In this document: positions 33,018 through 43,564 of the stretch, one piece after another
Numbering within the stretch: position 1 is the stretch's first letter
Layout of the letters: every line of letters begins with the position of its first letter
From: Haplomitrium mnioides
Taxonomy: Eukaryota; Marchantiophyta; Haplomitriopsida; Calobryales
Assembly: GCA_049999725.1 (NCBI GenBank)
Contig: JBNGIS010033004.1
Coordinates: forward strand, 1-64,000
Direction: 5' to 3'
Length of the DNA stretch: 64,000 nucleotides
Program-made: the position numbers and the translations under genes
The notes under the pieces: model-generated
The model's database searches: none
The model's input: only the letters and a program-made list of their open reading frames with translations
Told to the model about the DNA's origin: nothing

Positions 33018-33355
33018 GGGAATCTGGTTTAGTACAGTATCTTGTGTATGTAGTGGCTCAGGGTAGAGGAAGACTAGTGGAAAGAGTCCAATATCAACAA
33101 GTGCCTGGAACGTCGTATGTTCCAGCCATTCAGCTGACAATGGTGCCAGCAGTTGCACCAGGAACTCAGTTAGTACCACTACAAGCTGGTAAGGGATATG
33201 CAATGTACTACAACTATGGAGCACCTGACCATTACGCTATTGCGTGTCCGCATCCAAGGAAGCAAGTGGAATATGTACATTTATGTGGAAACTGTAAGAA
33301 ACATGGGCATACAGAAGCAGAATGTTCAGTCCAACCGGTGATAAAGACAATGTGA
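33014..33355 (+). pseudogene. TR-GAG gag, C-terminal piece with further zinc knuckles
   Basis: This frame starts in an ATGA overlap with the stop of the preceding one, so it is either a frameshifted continuation or coupled. It carries YYNYGAPDHYAIAC, a CCHC knuckle in which the first two Cys codons read Tyr (TGT to TAT, as deamination would give). An intact second knuckle follows: CGNCKKHGHTEAEC. With the knuckle at ~32910 the ancestral Gag had three. Confidence 0.82.
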
Positions 33356-33507
33356 CAAAAGGAGGAAGAGGTAGTCTTTTTCCAGAAGAGGGCGCCGTTG
33401 ATGATTTGTAAGTGAGTTGAAAATTGTGACAGGGAAGTGTCAGAGAAGTATGTGAATGGATCAAGAGTGAAGTAGTGCTATTGGGGAACGCTTGCGAGGA
33501 CGCTGCG

Positions 33508-33527
33508 CGATTGAGGAGGGGGCTATG
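33508..33527 (+). promoter_or_regulatory. TR-GAG polypurine tract
   Basis: GATTGAGGAGGGGGCTATG directly precedes the 3' LTR start TGAGAGCATAA. Confidence 0.8.
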
Positions 33528-36500
33528 TGAGAGCATAATTCCTATCAAGAGATCAGAATCAATGTGAAGATGCTCTTTTCGGCACAGCAAAATAAAAGTA
33601 AAATGGTAAAGTTGTGAGTTTGTGGAAAAATATGAAAAATAGAGTGTATTGGGTTATGGAGAGAAGAAAGGAGGAAAATGTTTTGTGGAGGAGCTTTATT
33701 TTGGGAGAAAATAAAAATTGCAAAACTAATCTACTTGTCGAGGGCCATCTAGCCCCTACCTACATCTATCTATCTTTCTATGTGTGTTGATGGACATCTT
33801 GCCCAAGAGCCAGGTCAATCATGTCGATAGCTGTGCCCTGAACTAGATCCGTCCAGGGGGAGAGAAGAAATAAGCGGTGGCCTTACACCTCTGAGGGGCT
33901 GCCTCTCGAAGGTAAGTAAATGCGAATTGCTTATATAGGGCTTCTGAGTTATGAGAGAAAACTTATGATAAAGAGCAGGTCTCTGCTGCGACCACCCAGG
34001 AAGAAGCTGAGATCCGCTAACGTGCGATCGACTGTGGTGTTTGAGGAATTGATATGAAGGAAATCTAGGTAAAGAATTAATCTATGTGGAGTTCGAAAGG
34101 AAAAAGGAGGATCGATCTGTAAGAAGGCTCCTCCTCTATGATATGTCGGATTGAGAAGATTGAATTGAAGGAAAGAATTTCTTCTCTGCGAGGCAGTGTT
34201 GAACTGCTTGGTGCGTCGATGAAGTGTGAATGATTTGAATAACAATGCGATCACATTGTGCGCTCGAAGAGGATGCTACAAAGTGAAGGCTGTAGACTGC
34301 ACTCAAAGCCCTGCGGAATACGAAATGTGATAAGGAAGAAAGCGATCATCCTGTGCGATAATGAAATCTGTGCTAGGGAGCGATGTGATGAGAAGAGAAA
34401 CGCCGGATGGTTAGAAATGTGGAAGCAAAGCTCCTGCGATGGAGAAGAAGGTCCTATCCTGGTAGTGAAAGAAGAACTTCAAATATGAATGCAAGGGGAT
34501 ATCTCTGCGAAGAAAAATTCAAGTAGCGGTGAAGGAGCGATGACTTGGCCATGGTATCTGAGCGTGGAGATGAATCAGAAAGATTGAAGAGAAGGATTCG
34601 ATCGCGGAGAATCTGAAGAATTCAAAGAATCTGAAGAGTCCGTTGTCCGCGAGGAGTCCGATCCGAGGAAGGCTTCAGGACTTCGCCTTCCGAAGTGAGG
34701 AGCCCACCTAAGTTGGTTCCGATCATGCTTCTTAAGTGGGGAGGATCGGTTAAACTGGATCCGATTAGGCTTACAAAGTGGGGAGGACTTGTTTAAAGGG
34801 TTCTTATATGCCATCCGAAGTGGGGTACCACACTTAAGAGGCATCCAAAGTGGGGAAGGATTAAGCGGCTGAAATGGTGATATAAAGACTATCCGTACTG
34901 AAGGGAAGTAAGTTTGAAAGTTCAAATCAGACGGGGTGAAAGTTTGAATTTGGCCAAAGATTGAAAGTTCGAAAAGGGTACAAATTCGAGAGACAAAAGT
35001 TCGACCGGGTGGTTTTGAAAATTTGAGGATCTGATTTCAAAGGCGAGTGTTGTTCTTACACCGAGCTCCTCATGAGATCGATCGGCTACTGTGAAGACTT
35101 CCTTTCCTATGGAATCAAAGATGGCTAAATCGAAGAACGAACTGATCCATGCAAGCTCCTTGTTGTGAGAATTAAGGGAAAGAGGCGATCGGAAGGGGAA
35201 CCTTTGTATGGAGGGGAATACCTGCTAAACATTGAGAGGAAGGAATGTTGTGATCGATCCGAATGGAGGCGATTGAGGTTATACGCGCAACAAAGAAAAG
35301 GTGAGCGAGGAGATTCCTTGGAAGAATCGAATTGCAAGCAAACAACCTAGGGCGAAAATGTTCTGTGGGAGGAGTTTGCCAGAATTTGACGGGGGAGCGC
35401 AGAGGACTTTGCTGAAGAAGAGTCGCATTATGAAGGACATCAACGGGAAGATTCTGGCTGGTGGTGCAATCGAGTAACAAAACATGGCAGCGAAATGAAG
35501 ACTTGTCCTGCTGGAGAAGCAATCGAATGAAGGGGGAGGTCTTCTGCCATCGATCGCTGGGATTCGTCAACGAAGGAGCAATCGAAGAAGATCGAAAAGT
35601 TAACAAAGCAGAGAATGAAAAATATGAAGGAAAGAATCAAACAAAGGAAAGAGATCAATCGAAGATCCTTGTGAAGGCTGTCCTTGCCGAAGAATCGAAT
35701 GAAGACTCTGGTCGTGAATTGAATGGAGACTCGTCATGCTGGAGAAACGTTTGCATACAGAGAGAAAGACTCGTTGCGCTGGGTAAGGAAAATGGGATGA
35801 AGACTCTTCGGGCTGGAATTCATCATCGAAGGATTCTCTTGAGGCAAGGTAATGTGAAGAGTGTTTCTGCGAGGGATCGAATTGGAAGACTGCTACGAGG
35901 AGGAAATCGATCGAGCTGATGCGCAATCAGGTGGTATTAAATTTTAAAGGAATGAGAAAGAATTGGAAGCGAAGGGTCCGTGGTCCGTGAAGGGTCCAGG
36001 GTCCGAAGAAGGCTTCGGAACTCTGCCTTTTGATGTGGGGAACCCCAGTTAAGGGGGTTTACGTTAAGTGTCCGAAGTGGAATCCCTTGTTAAAATGGTT
36101 CCGTGTGGGGATCCGAAGTGGAGTTCCCCGATTTAAATGGTTCCGATGTGGAGTTACGAAGTTGGGGGGACCGGTTAGGAAGGTTGCTTTCTGAGGAGAT
36201 CGACGGGCTCGATATTGGCAAAATGGTGATATTTGAAATGGTGACTTCTCGGTGTTTTGCACGAAAGGAAAAAGGGAGTAGTTTTTATAAAGAACTATTT
36301 CAAAAATTGGTTAAGTTAAGAAGTAAGTTCTAATATCGAGTTAGTGAAAGGGACCAATAGGAGCAAAGGAAAATTTACAAGGAAGAAGAAGGTCCGCATC
36401 GAATCAGATGAAGGCGAAGCGATGATTGGTTGCAATTTTGGCACAAGGGTGACGATGGAGAAAGATGGCCTCGAAGGAGGAAGTTCGATGACGAAACCAT

Positions 36501-37809
36501 GATTTATATGAGTTACGAGGGAGAGGAACTCTAACGTTCGGAATGATCAAAATGACCTCCTCTGAGATTGAAGGTTGAAAATTAGAATAAGAACTAATGT
36601 GAGCAGTTTATTCTTATTGCAAGCGAATCGAGTGTAGATTAGTTAGATGTGTTATTTAGTTTAAGAACCACCTGTGAGTGGTTAGTTCTTATTAGGAGCC
36701 TAAGGAGAAAAAGTTAGTCTCTCAGGGCAGATATAAAATATGCAAAGTCTTGATTGAGCCATTAGTTTGAGCAGAACAGGGAGAGGGGTACAAGTCATTT
36801 GTCGAGTCCTGTTCTGGGATTCTCATTGTACATGTGTGATTCAAGAAATATACAGAGAGTTCATGTCTGTGAGGTCTCTTGCTCTTAATTTTTATTGCAG
36901 ATTCATGAGGAGCACTTTTGAAGATGGAGTATGAACTCAGAAGTTAGAGTTGATTGATGCATTTGTGCAATTGGCAATTGGGAGGATCAGACAATTTAGC
37001 ATCAGATGAGTGCATGGAAGGAGGTGCTTGAAGTGGTTTTGCTGGTGGGGATGTGGTCTGAGTCTCAGGTGGTGATTAGTGAAGGTTTGAATGATCAATC
37101 AATTCTGCTATGAGTTTTGTTCTGTTCTTTGTTTATTAAATTTGTAAGGAGAAGACCTGCTGTGATTTTCCAGTCAGTGGATTCTGGTTGGGAGATTGGA
37201 GTAGAATAAGGAAGGCTCAGGTTTGTGTGTGCCTAGGGACTAGGTTGTCATTTCAACAAATAAACAAAGTGATTGGTGGTTGGAGGAGCAGCACTTGGAT
37301 GTGAGACCAGGTGGGTCGTTCGATAGCTGTGTTCTCAACATCAAGCTCTGGGATACCTTGGGTTGGAGTGGCTTGAGTGTCTAATTTGAGGAGAAGAGAG
37401 ATGTTGTAACGAGGGTAGGCACTGGAGTGTTGGTCTAAAGTATCCTTGCAAGTTGGGTAACTGGTTGCTTGTGAATTTCTCTGAGTCAGCTAAAGTTTAA
37501 AATCAGCATGTATAACAGCTGTCTGATTCCAGAAATGTCAGTCATACAGTTTGGGTAGTTCTTGGTTTTTGTTCTATGTTAGTGAGTAGTTGGAAGTATT
37601 CTTGTGTGTGATTTGTGGAGGAAAAAGGTTGTCAGTCCTAGAGTGGAGAGCGGTCCACCTCTGAACTGATAGAGTGCAGTTTCAGAACTCTCTAATTAAT
37701 CTAGAAAGTCGGTAAAAGTGATTCAAGAGCAGATTTCTATATAGATCTTGAGCGGTTCGATCTCGGGTTGTTCTTTTTGGGGTTGGAGTGCTACTGCTAT
37801 GCTACGACA
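33528..37809 (+). repeat. TR-GAG 3' LTR (4.28 kb)
   Basis: Partner of 26903-31435. Contains the same two GAAGTGGGGA repeat tracts (34690-34870 and 36010-36175). Open frames in it (for example 33949-34254 and 34575-34925, minus) are conserved only because the LTRs are copies. Confidence 0.93.
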
Positions 37810-37814
37810 TAGTG

Positions 37815-38269
37815 TATAGTCCAGGTGGTGATAGTGAGAAGGATTCATGTATGCCAAAGCATGTTGTTGTTGGACTCAAGATATGGAAGACTTCAGTGTC
37901 ATGAAAAGATTTGGTTTGAATGTGAAAACCGTTTTGTCATATATCCTGGAAACTGATGAGGTTTCTAGTTGCTACAAGTGCATAAATTGCAAATTTGATA
38001 TCCAGTCTAATTCTGTTTGGGAATAGTATGGTTGCTAGACCATTTCCTTCTTCAATTTGATTGTGGTCGGTAATCGTTGTCATAGGTCTGGAAGAAGGTT
38101 CTATCAATGAGAAGTATTTTTTATCTTGCAACATGGTGTGCAAAGATTCGCTGTCTACAATGCAGGTTATTTCAGATTCGCTTCTCTGGTTTGACACATA
38201 TGAATAAGTCATGTGACTTTTAGGATGTAGATTGTACTGTGGATATTCATCCATGTTTGTTAATTCCAA
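37815..38269 (-). pseudogene. Copia-2 protease region
   Basis: The frame 37937-38269 contains ITCIVDSESLHTMLQDKKYF, matching the Copia protease active-site pattern W.(V/L)DSG.S.H....... with D-S-G changed to D-S-E. It continues IRLDIKFAIYALVATRNLIS. The remainder up to 37815 encodes the start of the pre-integrase spacer before the TR-GAG insertion. Confidence 0.8.
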
Positions 38270-38481
38270 TAAGTTTCTTTGTACCTCATTGTTGTGAGGT
38301 TTAATACTTTGTTGGTATAGTTGCGCTAGGTGCGCAGGTACTCTACAAGTGGGCTTGGTGTAGCCACATGTGCCACATCAATTTCAGGTTGTTTGGGGAT
38401 GGCAAGAATGAGAATGAGTTGACCAGCCTCTATGGGATTGTTTGCCACCTCTATTGTTCCATGTATATTGTGAAGCGCGTT

Positions 38482-39259
38482 CTAGTGTTGTTGATATACG
38501 ATGTTCTGTATGTCGATCCTTGTTATTGGGGGTCGGAGGTCAACTGATGGTCTAGCGGGTGGTGCTCCCTCTGAACCTGGAGTGTCCCCTTTCTCTGCCT
38601 CTTGAGAAATTTCTATTTTTGGAACGGGGGTATAGTCCAGCCCTTGTAAAGTGTGATTTTGGGTTCTGTGGAGGAGCATCAAACTATGGGGGTCTTTTCT
38701 TTTCATTTTCTACGAGGAGTAGTTGATGCTTTTCAACTAGTAGCATGTATACTATGAGTTCATAGTATCGAGTGAATCGCATATTGCAACATTGTGATGC
38801 TAAAATGAGATTGCTCACAAGAAAAGTTGATAGATTTTTCTCTATCTATTCTTTGTCGATCATGGGGTGGCTATAGATTGCCAGCTATGAGACAATGCAA
38901 AGTAGTTTGCTGTTGTAATTTTCTATGGATGTATGGTCCTGAACTCGGAGATTAATCCAATCGTGTCTTGTTGTAGGGAGTGCTATAGTTGTCAGGTGGT
39001 CAAATATGAGTTTCAATTCTTCCCACAGTAGGTGAGGACTATTATAGTTCAAGTATTGGAGTCTCAAAGGTTCCACCAGGTGGTGTCGAATCAAGATGAG
39101 GGCTATGGCTTCATCACAAGGGGTGACATCATTGTTTGTGTTGAGTATTTCACGGATACCCTTGGATGTCAAATATGTTGTGATGTCTAGTGACCATGAT
39201 GAGTAGTTGGAGCCATCCGATCTCAGAGCCTGGAATTTCAGAGATTCTACAGATGCCAA
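38482..39259 (-). pseudogene. Copia-2 gag
   Basis: The start at 39259 reads MASVESLKFQALRSDGSNYS, then WSLDITTYLTSKGIREIL and LRLQYLNYNSPHLLWEEL, a UBN2/Copia gag opening. A stop at 38885 and frameshifts follow. A Pro-rich segment (38482-38706) includes QEAEKGDTPGSEGAPPARPS. No CCHC knuckle is legible. The frame leads into the protease region at 38269. Confidence 0.82.
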
Positions 39260-41171
39260 TTGCAGGTCTATGCTCTATTTTGTTGAGAATACCTGTGAAT
39301 GAGAAAGATGAATCAGATTGTCTAGCGAGTGCAGCTGTTGGGTCAGGGCTGCGATTGTCTATACTAGGTATAGATTGGTGATCAATCCGAGTTTCAGTCG
39401 ATCACGAACCCATATACCTGCTTATGTTTTCTACTTTAAGCGGAAAAATCAAAAATTAAAATGAAAAACAGGAAATAATTGACTAAATGCGAGTCAATCG
39501 GTATATATTATCAAGAAATGAAATAAGAAATTGATGTTGCTAATGAATAAAGAAATTGTCATGTATAAGTATGTCTCTACTGCTTCTAATGTGCTTGTAG
39601 CGTGTCCTCCCAGAGCTTTCTTTGTGTGAGCCTAGTCCACAATCGTTGTGGTGCCTCTCTGCAATACTGATTCTGTGAAGAAAAAGTAAAAGTTGGAGGT
39701 ATGGCCAGATAGAGGTTTAGCTTATGGAGGTGATAGGGGTCAATGTTTCTTGTTGGTATGAGTCACTTGTATTCTCTGTCAGAAGTATTTCAAAATCAAA
39801 GAGGATGTCCCTTATGAGGGATAGATTTGCTTAGAAAAAAGAAAAAAAAATCAATCAAAGATAATTAATCAAGAGATGGGTTGAGAAAATTGAACCACAA
39901 AGTTTTGGAACATAAAGTGAGAGATCCTTAAGTGGCAAGATGCAATGTTATCCTTCCATTGAATGTCAATATAGCTCTGTATAGTCGCTTGTGTGAAGGT
40001 ATCTTTCACTGAAAGTATCTCTGGATGAGTCTTCATTGCTGCATGGACAAGTGAGTTGAACTTGTGAATAGGTATGTGTAGCATGTGTCTTGTCTCTCCT
40101 TTGCTTAGATGGTGCTCATATCGTGAGGGACAATAAAGAACCAAAACAGTAGCAAGGTAATACCAGAAACTGAGAAGGAAAGAACAATGGGGAGGTGGTA
40201 AGCTTGAGTGTTTATCCTTCAATATTAGAAACGAACGAAAGAAGGTAAGATGAAAGAGTCCAATATAAGGGTTTGCATACTCTAGTGTCAAAGAAGAATG
40301 GGTGTAGATGCTGGTGTTGTCTCATGTGCTAGATAGTTCCTGATAGGTGTTGTTGTCGAAGAGTATGAGAGATAGATAGCTTCAGCTTGTCAAAGGCAAG
40401 GAACAAAAATAAACAAGGAGGATACAATGCAAGTCGACCTCGAGCCAGCAGAGAGTTTTATGGTGTTGTGCTGGAGTCAACGAGTAAAGAAGGTAGTGAA
40501 CCAATGTTGCGTGGATGTTGTCAAATAGAGGGAGACAAAGAAAAAGGAGAGATCACCTGTCAGGTCGTAGTAGGGAGCGATGTCATGAAGTAGAGAGTGA
40601 AAGGTCTTTAGGCGGGTAATACAAAGTGTCATGCAGATGAGCAAGGTGGTGCCAAGTGGGTAAAAGAATTGTCACCAAGCATAAGAGCCATTATCCGCCA
40701 AGCAAAGAGGTAAGAGGTTTGCCGAACAAGAAACACAAGGTTGCCAAGTAAATAAGCAGAGCGTCATCAAATCAAAGAGCAAGAAATCGTCAAACAGAGG
40801 AGCAAGAAGTTGCCAGACAATGCATCAAGCTATGGCAGCTTCAAAAGAAGGGTGAGCAAAACGTTGAACAAGGAGCTAGGGTCGCAAAGGTGAGCGCACT
40901 CTAGCTTGTACGGGAGGTGTTCAAAAGGAAAGAGAAAAAAAATGAGTGAAGAGAAAATTATGAGAGGAAAAAGAGAGGAAAAGGGTAATGCTCATTAGAA
41001 AAATAGATAAGAAAAATGGTGTTACGATAGAGAAGTGGAGAAAAGTTTAGCGCCGAGAAAAGAAATGTGAGTACGCAAATGACGAGTACGCGAGAGCTTC
41101 CTCAAGTGTTGGTGCGGATTGAGTGCATGCGGGGAAAAAAAATTTTTGTAGAGTCCGTCATGTTGATAACG
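39260..41171 (-). other. Copia-2 long 5' leader
   Basis: About 1.9 kb separate the 5' LTR from the gag start, unusually long. No convincing PBS abuts the LTR: the element-strand sequence is CGTTATCAACATGACGG, sharing only TATCA with the iMet site. Degenerate ~33-bp repeats (GCCAAGCAAAGAG, GTCAAACAGAGGAGCAAGAA) fill 40640-40850. A 140-codon minus-strand frame at 39869-40291 has no recognisable domain and is not called a gene. Confidence 0.65.
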
Positions 41172-41279
41172 TGTTATCTGACGAGCGTGGCGCACATACA
41201 CATGGGAGTCTCCAAGATGAATGAGTAGAATGAATAATAGATGACTACTTACATAAGGTATATATATGTCCCTATAACA
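41172..41279 (-). repeat. Copia-2 5' LTR
   Basis: 108 bp, begins TGTTATAGGGACATA on the element strand and ends ..GATAACA. Partner of 22730-22837. Confidence 0.95.
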
Positions 41280-41284
41280 GTTTT

Positions 41285-41850
41285 TGCATTTTCTTGTTAT
41301 TTTGCTATTTTCAGCCATTCAATTTTTGTGAACTTTTGTTCTTGAGATTTTTCACCTTAAATTCTACTGGTTTTTACTTTCTAGAAAATGACATCATAGG
41401 TCAATGTTTCCAAACCTGCTCAACCAAAGCTTTATAGGTAATCAGATGTTCTCAAGGCTCTCAAACTAGAAAAATAAGGCTGAGATTGGCTAGTTAATTG
41501 TGGATCTATGAAAGATATTGTTCAACACCTTTACCTTTTTTCTCGTGAGGGTGAAAAATATAACCTAGGCTTTTTGGTCCAAATAATGATGATTAGAAAA
41601 GGGCAACAAGCCAACATCGAGTTGCTTATGTAGTTACAAGATAGCATTACCCTGTACAAAGCCCATCACAAACAATTTTTTTTTTCGGAGATGAACAAGA
41701 TAGACATCTTCTCCAAGCATCTACAATTGGCTGAAGACAACAGTGAGGTAAGATCTTACAGCCCTTTTTCATTTGTTTTCTTTTTGGATTAATTCGGAAC
41801 TCAATGTGCGCAAGGGCTCCTAAGTCCATGTGTGCATGGGCAACAACCGC
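41285..41850 (+). pseudogene. PM-c methyltransferase gene, exon 1 and start of intron 1
   Basis: Continues PM-c after Copia-2. ATG at 41388 starts the exon (M-T-S-stop; the stop replaces Gln). HLYLFSREGEKYNLGFLVQI then GQQANIELLM match the other copies, and further stops are present. A good donor follows at 41748 (CAGTGAG, GTAAGATC). The short intron remnant holds two palindromic units (41800-41835) before another PM copy's end begins at 41851. Confidence 0.75.
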
Positions 41851-42704
41851 TACTATGAACCAAGAACTGCTGCAGAGTTTGCGTTTCATTTTTCGCTCTC
41901 AAAAACCAATTTTGTAATTTAGGCATCAAAAATCATGATTTTCATGCTAGCAATATTCATTTGTAAAAGAAATGTAATTATACATATCAAAATAGCTCAC
42001 TTTGAGTACACATTGTATTAAAAACAAGTTTTCTTATGAGTATTTGAACAATACTACATCTTTAATTTCATCTTTCAAAATCATGAGCATCAACAAACAA
42101 ATGACATCAAAACATTTATATGACATTTAATGTTAAGTATTTTGAAAACAAACAATGATATCTATAATTTGAAAATTTGATTAAAACATTCAAAATTTAT
42201 ACAAATTTTTTTTTGAAAAAGAACCCTAAAGTGTTGGTGTAAGGGATTGTTGAAGCAAATATGTGAAAAGATTGTTGAAGCATATGGGTATATGGACAAC
42301 TAATGCCCAAGTGTAGACACACTTTGTTAGAAAGATACTTGCGCGTAGGGACAACTATAGCTAACTCAAGCTTGAATAATTGAAGCTAACTCAAGCTTGA
42401 ATAATTGAAGCCCTTATTAGCATAGACAACTAAAGCAATCGAGGGCTACTGAGTAATGGGAAGCAGGGAATGCAGAAGGTTGTCTAAGAAGAAACATAAA
42501 ATGAAAAAGGAAAGTGAACTTTCATGCTAGCATAGACTTCTTTGTTAGTTTTCAAAAAAACCAAATCATTCTACTCAAAAACCATTTTGCGCACCAAATT
42601 GAATCTTAATGAAAAGATTTAAAATGGATAGGAGGTGCAACAAATTGAAACTTTAGCAAATAAAACTTTGTAGAAAAAATGCTTTATATATAAAAAAAAT
42701 TTCT
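41851..42704 (-). other. PM-de 3' flank and terminus of the methyltransferase side
   Basis: From the stop codon (42705) to 41851 no gene is visible. The first ~220 bases match PM-b 20991-21220. The last ~110 match 1-110 and the complement of 63841-64000, so this is the unit's end. The terminal bases, read inward, are AACAACCGCTACTATGAACC, with an internal second copy of the phrase (AAGAACTGCT). Confidence 0.6.
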
Positions 42705-43564
42705 TCAACTAGATATCATGGCTCTATCCTCTTCAGAAGGAATTGTCTCATATAAATCTAGTGGCTTAGCATTTGCAACCACTAGAGACTCCTGTCAAGA
42801 CTTTCCAGTCCCAGAGATGGCAACAAAATCACCAGTATCACCTGTAGTACCAGGAGGAACAGGTTCTTTGTGGTATGCATAAACTATTTGTGACTATGTT
42901 ACATTGGATGGCAAGAAAGCCATCGTCACAACTCTCAAAGGAATGAAGATAGACTGACGCCTATCATATTCCACAACAATGCAATTTTGCATCAGCTTTA
43001 AAGCATAGACAAGGCCTATGCTGGATCCAGAGCAAAGATCTAAGATCCAATCCTACTCTAATGACAAATGGTCAATAAAGAAATTGTAAAGAGCTTGCGG
43101 CTTTTGATAAACATTCACATAAGCATCATCTCTTGGATGTTTAAGTTTCGTTGAAACCGCAGGACAACTAAAAACACTATGCATTATTTGTCAAGATAAA
43201 CAAATTGTAGGAGCAGACTGCAAATTAAAAAGCCTCATGCTTCTCTTTTCTTCTTTTGTCCAGTAGCCCACAGTCCAATACTCGTGGGTATGTGCGACTC
43301 TAAGACTACCAGAATGATGAATGTTGCGTTTGTCATTATAATAAGAGAACAAACAAATGAAACATTGTAAACAAAGTGTAGGAAAACTAAACAAGATAAA
43401 CTAAAAACCCAAAAAATCAAAGGAGAACTAACTAGATGTCATGGTCGATAGCACAACAAACTTTCAGAAAGGCATCCTCAACGATGTCAAATTGTGGCGA
43501 TGAATGTATAATTACAAATGACCAAAAATCCAACATTGTGATTACCAGAAAAGGTGATACCATA
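42705..43564 (-). pseudogene. PM-de methyltransferase gene, 3' part (end of exon 3, exon 4)
   Basis: Exon 3 end (43564-43434) reads MVSPFLVITMLDF and SFVIIHSSPQFDIVEDAFLK. Exon 4 (about 43336-42705) reads NIHHSGSLRVAHTHEYWTVG, then KPQALYNFFIDHLSLE, a stop, WILDLCSGSSIGLVYALKLM and NCIVVEYDRRQS. This again shows the HEYW segment, motif X and motif I of a beta-class amino-methyltransferase. Compared with PM-b the motif I Gly/Thr positions differ independently (S-S-I-G versus S-D-T-S), so the ancestor was probably DLCSGSGTG. Donor and acceptor of the intron between the exons are mutated. Final stop TGA at 42705-42707. Confidence 0.75.

Larger units (their letters stand above)
26903..37809 (+). 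mobile_element. TR-GAG element: non-autonomous LTR retrotransposon with giant LTRs and only gag
   Basis: LTRs at 26903-31435 and 33528-37809 begin TGAG and end CTACGACA. The target duplication TAGTG is perfect (26898-26902 and 37810-37814). The interior is only ~2.1 kb: a PBS, a gag gene split into pieces, and a polypurine tract. No protease, RT, RNase H or integrase is present, so it must have moved with enzymes supplied by a partner, probably an Athila/Tat-like Gypsy judging by the PBS. The architecture matches the published TR-GAG class. Confidence 0.92.
22730..41279 (-). mobile_element. Copia-2: complete but degenerate Copia retrotransposon with 108-bp LTRs
   Basis: Two 108-bp LTRs (22730-22837 and 41172-41279) have inverted ends TGTTAT..ATAACA and are flanked by the target duplication GTTTT (22725-22729 and 41280-41284). 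On the minus strand the order is a ~1.9-kb leader, gag, protease, integrase, RT and RNase H, the Copia order. A TR-GAG element (26903-37809) interrupts it between protease and integrase. Without that insertion the element is ~7.6 kb, long for such short LTRs. Copia-2 interrupts PM-c between its promoter and methyltransferase exon 1. Confidence 0.93.

Noticed and set aside
32591-33224. Minus-strand frames opposite TR-GAG gag
   Set aside because: Antisense shadows of the Lys/Ser/Glu-rich gag tract.
33949-34925. Minus-strand open frames conserved between the two TR-GAG LTRs
   Set aside because: Their conservation follows from LTR duplication; lengths differ between copies and no domain is recognisable.
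39869-40291. 140-codon minus-strand frame in the Copia-2 leader
   Set aside because: No recognisable domain, no second copy to test it, and it lies in a non-coding leader. Not called a gene.
42121-42700. A gene in the AT-rich stretch beyond the PM-de methyltransferase stop
   Set aside because: No frame of note; homology to the other PM copies shows it is 3' flank.
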